A stretch of 64,000 bases of DNA. It comes from Auricularia sp. M13. Taxonomy: Eukaryota; Basidiomycota; Agaricomycetes; Auriculariales; Auriculariaceae. Shown one piece after another: positions 32,485 to 41,565 of the stretch. The DNA is taken from contig CM073196.1 of NCBI GenBank assembly GCA_037042915.1, positions 2,666,001 through 2,730,000 on the forward strand, written 5' to 3'. The stretch's first letter is position 1; the number at the start of each line of letters is the position of its first letter. The notes under the pieces are model-generated. The model searched no databases. It was not told where the DNA came from and was given only the letters and a program-made list of their open reading frames with translations. A program made the translations under genes and the position numbers.

Positions 32485-32890
32485 CAGGTTGGCACAAAGA
32501 CAATGAACTTTTCGCCGCCCGTCTTTCCGCCTTCATTTGTTTTTTCCCTCTGCGCTTTTGGATTATTTACAGATTATGCCCCTATTCAATCGGAATACAG
32601 CACGTGCAGCGGTCCCTGCCTGGAATGAATGTCTGTTAGCTGTTTCTGGCAAGAATGCAGATGAGAGAAACGATCCCCGGGATCCATCCACGTGGCTATT
32701 CTCCGCGAGTGAACAATTGGCACGCGAGCATCGGACCGGAAGTTTCGTTCGGAAGACTCAACTTAGCCGCGCGCAACCAAGCTTGTGCAGCGTCGACCAC
32801 CTCAGGCCTCCACCAGAGCCACCCTTGTACTGTATACATATATAAGGGCACCTTGCAGGCCCCTTCCAGTCATTTTTCTGCCTTCTTGGC
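32485..32890. other. Intergenic region upstream of the cAMP phosphodiesterase
   Basis: About 400 bp between EDE1 and the phosphodiesterase. It contains the EDE1 3' UTR and a TATA element near its end. ORFs at 32537-32845 and 32655-33053 have no recognisable content. Confidence 0.5.
32839..32846 (+). promoter_or_regulatory. TATA box of the cAMP phosphodiesterase gene
   Basis: TATATAAG, 45 bp before the ATG at 32891 and well placed for a fungal TATA promoter. Confidence 0.5.
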
Positions 32891-34281
32891 ATGGTCGCCG
32901 CATTTGAGATGGTCGTGGTCGGTTGCGGCGGCGGTCCGGACGAGACTAATCTATCCAGGTGCCCTGCTCGCTACTTTCCTCACCGAAATGCTGACTATTC
33001 GTATATCAGCTACCTGCTCAAGGCGCACGACGCGTCGTGGCAGGATGGGATAGTGTCGCTCGAAGCTGGCAAGTGCGCCCGCTGCTGTGCGCATTTTGCA
33101 AACTCATGACATTTGCAGGCTCTGGCGTCGGGGCGCTAAAGCGCATTCTGAAAGCGAACTCGCATCTGTTCCAGCCAGACCAGCAGCCAGCCGAGTCCGA
33201 CGCCAGCGCTCGTGAGCCTGCTTGGAGCGCGACACAAGTTTACTCTTATGTTAGGTGCGCGTCAATCGCTATTCACTGGATTGCTTCTCAACGGCAGCGG
33301 CAGTGATTACCTTATCACCCATGCCCACAACGACCACATCAGCAGCCTGATAATGAGCGCTGGCTCACATTCGGGCTCGAGGAAGCGCATATGCGCTCTC
33401 CCATCAGTCTTACAGTACCTTCGGACAACTGTGTTCAACGACAAGCTCTGGCCGTGCTTGGGCTCGTCCGATGCAAACGACGACCCGCACAAGTACCTCT
33501 ATTCCGCGTATGTCGCCCGTCCGTGGCCTTCACATACTGATAATGGGCATAGCCTCGAGTCCGACGGAAATTACGCTGAAATCGGGCATCGATTGTCCGT
33601 CCGCGCCATGCCCATCTCGCACGGCTGCACATCGGCTTCAGAATTATACGAATCAACTGCCTTTTTCATACGCAACAACGCGACAGATAAAGAATTCCTC
33701 TTTTTTGGCGATGTCGAGCCGGATAGCATCTCCAAGAAACCACAAACGAGGGCAGTATGGCAATCAGCAGCACGCCTGATCCCAGACAAGCTCGACACCA
33801 TATTTCTTGAGTGCTCGTACCTAGAATCGAGACCTATCTCTGCTCTCTATGGCCACCTCTCTCCCCCACACGTGGTAGCCGAACTTCGCGCCCTAGCCGA
33901 GGAAGTGGTTGAAGCCAGGGAACGGCGAGCTTCCGACGCGTCTTTTCGCAGCACCATCTCCCAGAATGGCTCTAATGGTGGCGACTCGCCGGGTCGACCG
34001 CGAAAGCGAGCAAAAGTAGGCTTCGAGTCCAGCAACGGTGAGCTCACTGGGGCTCTCAAAGGCGTCAGCCTTTACGTCGTCCACTGTAAGCAGCAGCCGC
34101 GGGAGCCAGACGAAGAGCGACCAATCGCTGAGGTCATCGCTTCACAAATACGAAACGCGCTATTTGCGGATGCAGACTTGGGCGTGAATGTTGTGGCAGT
34201 TCACCAAGGAATGAAACTTGGTGAGTGCGTAAACATCGAGTGTTCATCCGCGTTGACCCCAATCTCTGCTCAGCTTTCTGA
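32891..34281 (+). CDS. PDE1: Class II (low-affinity) 3',5'-cyclic-nucleotide phosphodiesterase
   Basis: Hydrolyses cAMP; the family has a metallo-beta-lactamase fold. The start MVAAFEMVVVGCGGGPDETN leads to YLLKAHDASWQDGIVSLEAG, SGVGALKRILKANSHLF, then ITHAHNDHISSLIMSAGS, which holds the HxHxDH metal motif. Next come RKRICALPSVLQYLRTTVFN, HRLSVRAMPISHG, TDKEFLFFGDVEPDSISK, DKLDTIFLECSYLESRPISA and GHLSPPHVVAELRAL. A linker with a nuclear-signal-like GRPRKRAKV precedes LYVVHCKQQP and VNVVAVHQGMKL, and a two-codon last exon ends AF. Intron 2 (33069-33118) has the classic GC-AG donor G|GCAAGT. All phases are consistent and there is no frame break. It acts as a brake on cAMP-PKA signalling. Confidence 0.9.
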
Positions 34282-34850
34282 CTGACTGTCTTGCGCCTAC
34301 GCTACTGTACACCTCATCGCGCGCACCTCTTGATTTCCTCGCTGTCTTGGTTATCCGTATCTCATTGGGAACGGTCTGTAGTCCTACCAGTCTAATGTAT
34401 CCAAATAACACTATTGGTCTTCCCTGCAGCTGATTCACATGCACCAGTCGGCACGTCGAGGGTCATCTGTCCGCAATCTGCAGTAGGACCCTTGTCACGG
34501 CATCTTTGTCGACCCTGGACACCTGTGAGGATGCCCGCACATTCCCCGAATGTGAGCGCATGTTGCGCGGTAAAATTTGCCGCAGCACCTTGTCTATGAG
34601 CCGAGGCTTATTCTTGACCGATCCCATCTGGGCGCGCTCGACTGGAAAGTCAGGGTCTTGCGGCGACGTGTGCTCGCTCGGCGCCCGAGCGCACCACTGT
34701 GCATCCGCCCTCTCATGCTAGCCTGCTGGGACACGGTAGATCAGAATTCATATTGCATGCATGGGGACGTGTCTCCATCAATCTGCATCTTTCTCAGCTA
34801 TAAAACGCCGTCTGGATTACACTCGGGCTCCCAGTCAGGCCTGCTCCACC
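34282..34850. other. Intergenic region, promoter of the peroxygenase gene
   Basis: About 570 bp without a supported gene. Short plus-strand ORFs (34414-34912) show no domain. The last 52 bp hold a consensus TATA box. Confidence 0.5.
34799..34804 (+). promoter_or_regulatory. TATA box of the peroxygenase gene
   Basis: TATAAA within CTATAAAACG, 52 bp before the ATG at 34851. This is typical spacing for a strongly inducible secreted enzyme gene. Confidence 0.65.
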
Positions 34851-36470
34851 ATGCGTCTTTCCTTCACCGTCGTCTTCGCTCAGGCTCTTGCTCTTCAGCT
34901 CAGACTGATTAGTGCACTCACTGTACTCCCTCACGAGTCTCTCGCGGGGTTATCGCATGAGGAGGTCGAGGAATTTGCACGCTCCGTGGAGGTCATCGGC
35001 GCGCAGCCTGTCCCGGCTCCTCTGACGGACACTTCGGCCAAGCTTGTGAACGACATCTTCCATCCATGGCTCCCGCTCATCCCGGGACAACAGCGTGGTA
35101 GGCGATGGTCACAGTCATTGCCGTGGAAATGACCTCGTACCTGACGTCGTTTCACGAAGGTCCTTGTCCCGGATTGAACACTTTGGCATCCCACGGCGTA
35201 AGTCTCGGGTCATAATTGCCGAAGTCGCCCATGTCCTCACATAGCGGCCGACAATAACAGTATCTGCCACGATCGGGAGTTGCAACTCCGGCACAGCTTG
35301 TCAACGCCGTGCAAGAAGGTAGTTTAGTTGCTGGGCAATATGGGCTGTAATCTGCCCTGACATTCGTTCAGGTTTCAACATGGGGTTCGGCCTCGCTGTC
35401 CTGGTTCGTGTTCGATCTTACCCGACTGCCGTATCTGATAAGTTCACATAGGTTACCTATGCTGCATTCCTCGTTGATGGAAACCCTCTTACGAACCTGA
35501 TGAGCATAGGTACCCGCTCACCAGCCAGAGGATGGCAATGGGAAGACTCATACATGCTCTTTAGGAAGCAAGTCGCTGCTGACTGGGCTTTCGCCACCCG
35601 CTCCCGCCATTGTAGGAGGGCTCAGTACTCACGGCACGTTTGAAGGTAAGCAAGGTATCTATGTCATATTCCCGCTCATTGCCTTTCAGGCGACGCCAGC
35701 ATGACTCGCGGCGATGCCTTCTTCGGAGATAACCACAGCTTCAACGAAACGCTCTTTCAGCAGGTAGACGTCGACATCATTCCTGAACTGGAAGCAAACT
35801 GACATTGCTCAGATTGTTGATGCGAGCAACAGATTGGAGGGGGGAAATACAACTTATCGGCGGCAGCAGAGGCACGCTTCCTGAGGGTAAGCAGGAGGAA
35901 CCTCGATCCGCGGAGAAGAAGCTCATCAGGATCTAAGATCCAACAATCCATTGCCACCAATCCAACCTTCGTCTTCAGCAATCCGCGCTTCGCAACTGCC
36001 TACGCCGAGGCCGTTTTCCCCATCGCTTTTTTCATCGACGGAAGGTCGACCGAGCAGGCACTCGACCTTACAGTCATGCGCGGTTTCTTCCAAGACAGCC
36101 GCATGCCCCGCGGCTTCTTCAGGCGCAACGGCACGTTCGACTTCGGCACAGCTGGCCAAGCGATTCAATTTGTCATGAATGCCCATCCTTTCTTCCCTGG
36201 CTTCAATGACGGAGTTGGTCATTTCGTCCCTGACCCGAATTTCCTCGGAAATGACACCAATATCCTGTGTATGGATCCCTCTTCTTCATCGCCAATAGCT
36301 GACGGTCATCTCATGCAGGCGCGCTCTATCGGAAGTTTGTCAACACTACAGTCGAGCTGTACCCCAATCCCAGGGGCGCGCTCCGGACGGCGCTCAACAA
36401 GAATCTCGACAACTTCTTCCTGCCCATCAAGTCCCAGGGTGGCTGTTTGCAGTCCTTCCCATTCCCGTAG
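34851..36470 (+). CDS. Secreted heme-thiolate peroxidase / unspecific peroxygenase (one frame break)
   Basis: A chloroperoxidase-family (PF01328-type) secreted enzyme that oxygenates diverse organic substrates with H2O2. Signal peptide MRLSFTVVFAQALALQLRLI. The proximal heme ligand is the Cys in GPCPGLNTLASHG. Next come YLPRSGVATPAQLVNAVQEG, VTYAAFLVDGNPLTNLMSIG, and the EGD acid-base/Mg motif in EGDASMTRGDAFFGDNHSFN. Further on are IQQSIATNPTFVFSNPRFA, ALDLTVMRGFFQDSRMPRGF and a C-terminal GGCLQS cysteine, as in the long (group II) peroxygenases. About eight small introns, all GT-AG. One base is missing near 35835 (AGATTGGAGG), which shifts GGGKYNLSAAAEARFLR out of frame. TATA promoter. No related gene nearby. 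Confidence 0.88.
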
Positions 36471-36620
36471 CGAAAACGTGTTCTTTTTGTCACGATGGAT
36501 GAACAGTAATACACAAGGTCCCCTTGCGGTCGTCGTCACGTTTCTCGTCTTCATAGCGCTGTATGGCACATATGAATGCTCGGAAATTAGGCTGTACAGG
36601 AATTGTATACCACGGTAGAT

Positions 36621-37142
36621 TCATGCAAGTGGCTTCTGAGGGGGAGCAGCGCTCGGCGCGGTCGTAGAACTGCTGCCGTTCTCGGTCTGACTGTGCTCGC
36701 GGTATTCCGGGAACTCGTCGTGCACGGGGGTGCTCGCGGTGGCCGGTGCCGGGGAGCGGAAGCCCGCAAACGCGTCCGCGCTCTTCAAGGCATCTCGCGA
36801 GCGGAACTCGGGATACTCGTCGTGGCGCGGCGCGTCCTTCGCGGCCTCGTGCAGTCCCTTGAACGCGTCGTCTTTCGGCGTCCCGCTCTCGTGGGAGCGA
36901 AACTCGTCGAAGGCGACCTGCGTTGCTGGTTTCTTCGTCGGCGTGCCAGAGCGAAACTCGCTGAATGAGTCTTTGGTTTCCATCAGGGGCTTGGGGAGAG
37001 TCGGGACAAGCAGGAGCAACGATAGGGGACTCCCACTTGAAGCGGGTCCAATCCGTTGTGATTGATCCCGCGAGCCGGCCAGTGCTCGCCTGGAACTGCT
37101 TCTGAGAGCGCCTGCTTGGAAAGCTTCGCTAAGCAGTTGCAT
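36621..37142 (-). CDS. Unknown 173-residue protein with repeated EFRS-like motifs
   Basis: A single open frame starting MQLLSEAFQAGALRSSSRRA, which resembles a mitochondrial presequence (Arg/Ser-rich, no acids up to about residue 25). The rest repeats a short motif of aromatic residues and arginine: SFSEFRSGTPTK, AFDEFRSHESGTPK, EYPEFRSRDAL, AFAGFRSPAP, EFPEYREHSQ. Spacing is about 18-25 residues. I recognise no family. Repeats this regular argue for a real protein rather than a chance frame. It is convergent with the peroxygenase (stop codons 150 bp apart). Splicing is possible but not needed. Confidence 0.55.
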   Translation of the reverse strand: MQLLSEAFQAGALRSSSRRALAGSRDQSQRIGPASSGSPLSLLLLVPTLPKPLMETKDSFSEFRSGTPTKKPATQVAFDEFRSHESGTPKDDAFKGLHEAAKDAPRHDEYPEFRSRDALKSADAFAGFRSPAPATASTPVHDEFPEYREHSQTENGSSSTTAPSAAPPQKPLA

Positions 37143-37630
37143 GGCGTTTATAGTTCTAATGCAATCTGCGAAACGTGCGCATGGGAATCGCGGCAGGACG
37201 ATCATGCACCACTCTGGAGTCTGGACTGGCATGGAGCGTGACATGTCACACTGGCACCTCGCAGAGGTAGATGTCAATAGTAACGCTTCGAATACTTAGG
37301 AAGCTCTGAGAGACACGCTGAATTAAGCGGCCAGCGCGGCATCTGCGTGAACTGTGGCAGGAGATGGTGGCGCACGTCAGGACAGCCACCAGCAGCCGCT
37401 GAATCTCCGAGGAGATTGTGCCACTGGGCATTGCCGAGCAAGCTCCTGCCAGACGTCGTCTCCTTTGAATTCTCGGATGCGAAAGGGTCCGCGTAGTCAC
37501 CGCTGCTTGGAATGATGGATTCAACATGCCGTCCGTTGATTACCTGATGGTCACTGCAGGAGGCTGAGTTTTGAATGCACACTGGCAGCACAAATTCAAT
37601 GCATTCCATGCAAGACGTCACAGTAGCGCA
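37143..37630. other. Intergenic stretch between the EFRS-repeat gene and DBP6
   Basis: About 490 bp. A 115-codon minus-strand ORF (37274-37621) has no recognisable content and abuts the DBP6 stop. I treat it as chance or 3' UTR sequence. Confidence 0.4.
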
Positions 37631-39914
37631 TCAGCTTCGACCATATACATCTGCGAGTTTTTTCAGTGCGTCCTGCCAAAAATGTCGATTATCAGTATCC
37701 ACTCATCCCAGTATGCGCCAACACGCACCTCATACGCCGGCCTTAGCGGTTCTAATGCCTTCTCCCCCACGCGGACCTTTTTGACCCTCTCCATCCTCCC
37801 GGCCGATGTGAGCAGCTCCTTGAAATGTCGTGCCTAGCGGACAAGATCAGCCAACAGGCATAGGAGCGTTCAACAGTGTGCACACCTCTTGACCCTCAAC
37901 CATTGTCCAGGCGTCGCCATGTCTCCCGGCACGCGCAGTCCGGCCGACACGGTGGACATACTTGCGCGCGTCGACGGGCGCGTCGTAGTTGAGCACCGCG
38001 GCAACGCTAGGCACATCGAGCCCGCGCGACACGAGGTCACTGCACACCAGACTGGCAGAAAATATCAACACCAGCACGCAAGCAGGAGCACAAATGGGAA
38101 AACGTACACGTCGACAGCTCCCGTTCTGAATCGCTCCAGCAGGCTGCGTGGCGCGTCGCTCGAGTACGACGCGACGGTCTTGCCTATATCCGCCAGCACG
38201 GCGGCAAGCAGTACGCCCAGGCGCGTCGCGGCCTCCACGCTCTTACAAAATACCAGCGCCTGTCTCTTTTCTTTCTCCGTCCCTGGCTCTCTTTTCTACC
38301 AAGACATGCTCCCGAAGGACCCACGCGAGAACGAGCGGCTTCTCCGCGCCGTCCACCACGCAGTATCGCTCCTCCAACCCGTCGGGAATGGCGCCGAACT
38401 CCTCGGCGGCGACGGCCTGACCCGTCTCGGACGAGACGATAAAGTACTGTGGGTTGTGCAGCGAGAGCGCGGCGAGGCGGCCGGGGTCGCGCGTGAGCGT
38501 CGCGGAGAGGAGTAGTTTCTGGCAGGAGGGCCGCGCGCGCGGCTCAAAGTCAGGAGTGAGGCTACCCGCGGAGACAAATGGAGGTGGTAGGAAGGACGGC
38601 GCGACCGCGTGAGACGGCAACGTGGCCGGCGGATTGGCCGGCGGGTTGATGGCGCTCAAGACTCGTGCCAGCCAGTCTTGGAAGGACTGCGTGAGCAGTC
38701 GGTCGGCCTCGTCGATAACCTGTGATTTGTGGTTACAACAGTTGATATGGCCATGAATGGGATGCACACACGAGAAAGCGCAGATGCTGCAGGGTAAAGC
38801 CCTCCGTGCCGTCCAGATGGTCGATCAGACGACCAGGCGTGCACACAAGCACGTCCACTTTGCTCTGGCCTTTCGCATCGACAAGCTGAGCCTTCTCATG
38901 CGCAAAGCTCGCCGCACCGGTCACGCTGGCGACCTTGAGGCCGGTGCCTTTGGCGACGGCCTCGAACACCTCGCGCACCTGCGTGACGAGGTCGCGCGTG
39001 GGCAGAACGACGAGCGCGCGCAGACGCGTCACTACGCGCTGTGAAATCAGCTCGACCACCGGCAATACATACGCGAGCGTCTTGCCCGAGCCCGTCGGCG
39101 CCGACGCGCAGATGTCGCGCGGTGGTGAAAACGGGAGGTAAAGCGCGCGCGTCGGTTTCGCGAGTAGATGCGGGACCAGGGCTGTCTGGACTGCAAATTG
39201 GCCGTTGTCAGTGTGCACGGCGAATATAGGATGGATTGTTACGCGCCTGCAAAGAGTTCACGGATGCCGAGGTCCTTCAGACGTTTCTTTATGCGGTCGG
39301 AAAGCGTGCCGGCGGGCAGGGCGTCGAGATCGAGTGTCGTTTGCGGGTTGATACGCGTCGCACCTAGCAAGGCAGAGTCCAAGCCTTGGCGATGGAGAGT
39401 GTCTGCTGAGGGAGGCGCTGGCTGGGTGGGCAAAGGGAACGAGGGCAGCGTTCCGAGCGGCGAGGGCGAGCGTCGAGCGGGCGGCGCGTCTTGCATGACA
39501 GCATCGCCATCGTCGTCGTTCTTGGCATCCTGCTCTTTCGCGGGCTCTGGTTCTTTGGAGACTTTGCGCCGTTTGCGCGGTGGCTCTTTCCGCTCGACCG
39601 GCGGCGGCGTATCCTCGTCCTCGCTCGAGCTGGATTCTTCCGCGCTGCTGCTGCTGCTGCTACTGTCTGACGCGGCAGCTTGCGCGGGCTTTGGAGAGAC
39701 GCGTTTTGGCTGGGACTGAGGTTTCTGGGCAGCGACGACGCGTTTCTTGCGGCGGTCCTTCTTCGCCTTCAGATATCGCTTCTTGGCTGCAGTCTTGACC
39801 TACACGCGCGCCTCTCAGCACAGGAATAGTGATGCTCGCGGATCTCACCTTGTGCTGTGCGTCGGCCTGGGTGGGCGTCGTTGTAGGACGCTGTGCGGTG
39901 GGCGCTACGACCAT
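37631..39914 (-). CDS. DBP6: DEAD-box RNA helicase DBP6 (DDX51), 60S ribosome biogenesis
   Basis: A nucleolar ATP-dependent RNA helicase for early large-subunit assembly. The N-terminus starts [20 protein letters not shown] and continues as a Ser/Glu/Lys-rich tail. The RecA core shows [20 protein letters not shown] (motif I), [35 protein letters not shown] (DEAD, motif II), [12 protein letters not shown] (SAT, motif III), [38 protein letters not shown] and [15 protein letters not shown] (motif VI). It ends [17 protein letters not shown] via a small last exon. The intron 39191-39246 (after ELFA) requires a GC donor; the one before ALVFCK is GT-AG. No frame break. Head-to-head with TMA7, 75 bp between start codons. 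Confidence 0.92.
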
Positions 39915-39989
39915 GGCAGCAGGAGAACGGAGCGGATCGGGGCCGGCACCTTCCACACTCTCACTTGCACTCTCACTGACTCACGACGA
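39915..39989. promoter_or_regulatory. Bidirectional promoter between DBP6 and TMA7 (75 bp between ATGs)
   Basis: All sequence between the two start codons. No TATA box. The TMA7 side has CT/AC-rich sequence (CACTCTCACTTGCACTCTCA), resembling pyrimidine-rich 5' leaders of translation-machinery genes. Confidence 0.6.
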
Positions 39990-40442
39990 ATGAGCGGACG
40001 GCAAGGCGGCAAGCTCAAGCCTCTCAAGGTGCCCTCCGTTGCATAAAATTTAAATACGCATACTGAATGGTTACTTGTAGGCCGCAAAGAAGGAGAAGGC
40101 CGAAGAGGACGAGGAGGACAAGGCCTTCAAGGCGCGCCACATGCCTTTCCCACGTTGTCGTAACTGAATTTGAGAAATACTGCACAGGCTAAGCAGCGCG
40201 AAGAGGCGCAGAAGCTCAAGGAGGCGCGTGATAAGGGTGAGTACGCTGTCCCGAGTAACGTCGGCGAACTGTGCTCAGATCGATGCAGCGGCCAAGGGTG
40301 GGTTGTCTTGTTGCATTCACACTCAGAGTTCTCAATTGCAATTTTGCAAGGCGGACCTCCAGGCGGAGGCATCAAGAAGTGAGCTGGTACTGGGTTGACA
40401 CTGGCTGTGGCTGACAGCTGGCGCAGGTCCGGGAAGAAGTAG
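39990..40442 (+). CDS. TMA7: TMA7, translation machinery-associated protein (63 aa in six exons)
   Basis: A small, very conserved ribosome-associated protein. Exons are 39990-40028, 40081-40131, 40188-40236, 40289-40297, 40351-40378 and 40427-40442. The product opens MSGRQGGKLKPLK, continues AAKKEKAEEDEEDKAFK, AKQREEAQKLKEARDK, AAKGGPPGGGIKK and ends SGKK, matching the family end to end. Exon 4 is a 9-nt microexon, and the last exon encodes six codons. Intron 2 (40132-40187) has a GC donor. The gene is too fragmented to appear as an ORF, so automated calling is likely to miss it. Shares a promoter with DBP6. Confidence 0.93.
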
Positions 40443-40558
40443 GCTCTGGGAGACTGAGATCGCGGGCATCTGTAGCCATACTCCGCTTTGCACAACACGA
40501 GAATCTTGTGACGGCTGAGAAAAATACCTAAGGTATAACGTATACGACCACATCCCAG

Positions 40559-40939
40559 TACCGTACAACCAACCAGTCTCCAATCCATCGAACCGGGTTC
40601 ACCAAACAGGATTACGGCCGCACGCGGGGGCGGCGCGATAGCGTTGCTGGCGGCGGGGACGAGGCGGCCGAAAGCGTGGCCGGCGTCCCAAGGCCCAGGT
40701 CGTCCTCCGAACGAGCCTAGACTGGTCCTGAGAGTGCTGGCGTCGGGCAGGACAGCGACGGGCGGGACGGCGAGCGCGCGCGTCTTGGCGGGCGCGTTGG
40801 TCTCGATGCCAGCGATGGCAGGCGCCGGGCGCGTGGGCAGCGGGTGCTTGGGGGCTCCGCGGGGCGGCGTCGGGCCCTGGACGAGACGGAGCGGCGACGG
40901 CGGCGGGCGGCGGGCGGCGGACATTCTCTGCGAGTGCAT
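40559..40939 (-). CDS. Hypothetical proline/alanine-rich protein (limits uncertain)
   Basis: The open frame starts MHSQRMSAARRPPPSPLRL (or at the second Met) and continues PAPAIAGIETNAPAKTRALA, LPDASTLRTSLGSFGGRPG and PWDAGHAFGRLVPAASNAIA. I do not recognise it. The composition is compatible with a small disordered protein, but the frame simply stays open through the antisense of TMA7, so the true 3' end is unknown and it may be a chance frame in GC-rich DNA. The TMA7 3' end lies 117 bp away on the other strand. Confidence 0.3.
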
Positions 40940-41565
40940 GCTGGCGTTGGAAGTGTGAAAGACCGGCTCGCGCAGCGAGTGACGGTGGCGTCGAGAAAAA
41001 AAAAACGGAAAGGATGTGGTCGCGGTGAAAGAGGGCGGCGTTGGCACGACGACCGTCCGCCAACGGTGTTGTGACTAATCGATGACTAATCCGTAACTGA
41101 AACAAGACTCAGCCTCGCGACGCTTCGGCACAATGAGGGGCAAGGCTGAAAATACAATTATTAGACTGCGTTGGAGTCTGAGGGAACGGCGTGCACAGCT
41201 TATTCAGGCGTGGCGGCGGTGGGAAATACTATCGTCTCCGGCGCGTAGAGCAGAGGTGTTGTGCCCCCAACACTCATTGCCTCAGTGGAAATCGATGACA
41301 TGGTAATCCGCTTTCAGAACGTCGGGGAACGTCAGTTATGAGACACCGGAGACGGACGGATACTGCTTGGACCGCGGACGGTCGATAATCAGTAATCTAG
41401 AAATAAGAAGACAAACCAGAATTCCTAATGTTCGTCATATGGTTAATATAAGGGTAATAGATGCCGATAATCTAATCAAATCAGTCCGCAGGCGGCAGCG
41501 CAGCAGAGTCCCCGCCTGCGCGTCGCTGAATATAGCAAAATAACGACATTTCGAGTCATTCGTCC
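40940..41565. other. Intergenic region upstream of the secreted hydrolase
   Basis: About 630 bp. The right half (41370-41480) is AT-rich. No gene and no clear repeat. It presumably holds the promoter of the secreted hydrolase and a 5' leader. Confidence 0.45.

Noticed and set aside
37274-37621. 115-codon minus-strand ORF
   Set aside because: No recognisable domain or signal. It ends just at the DBP6 stop region and is probably 3' UTR or chance.
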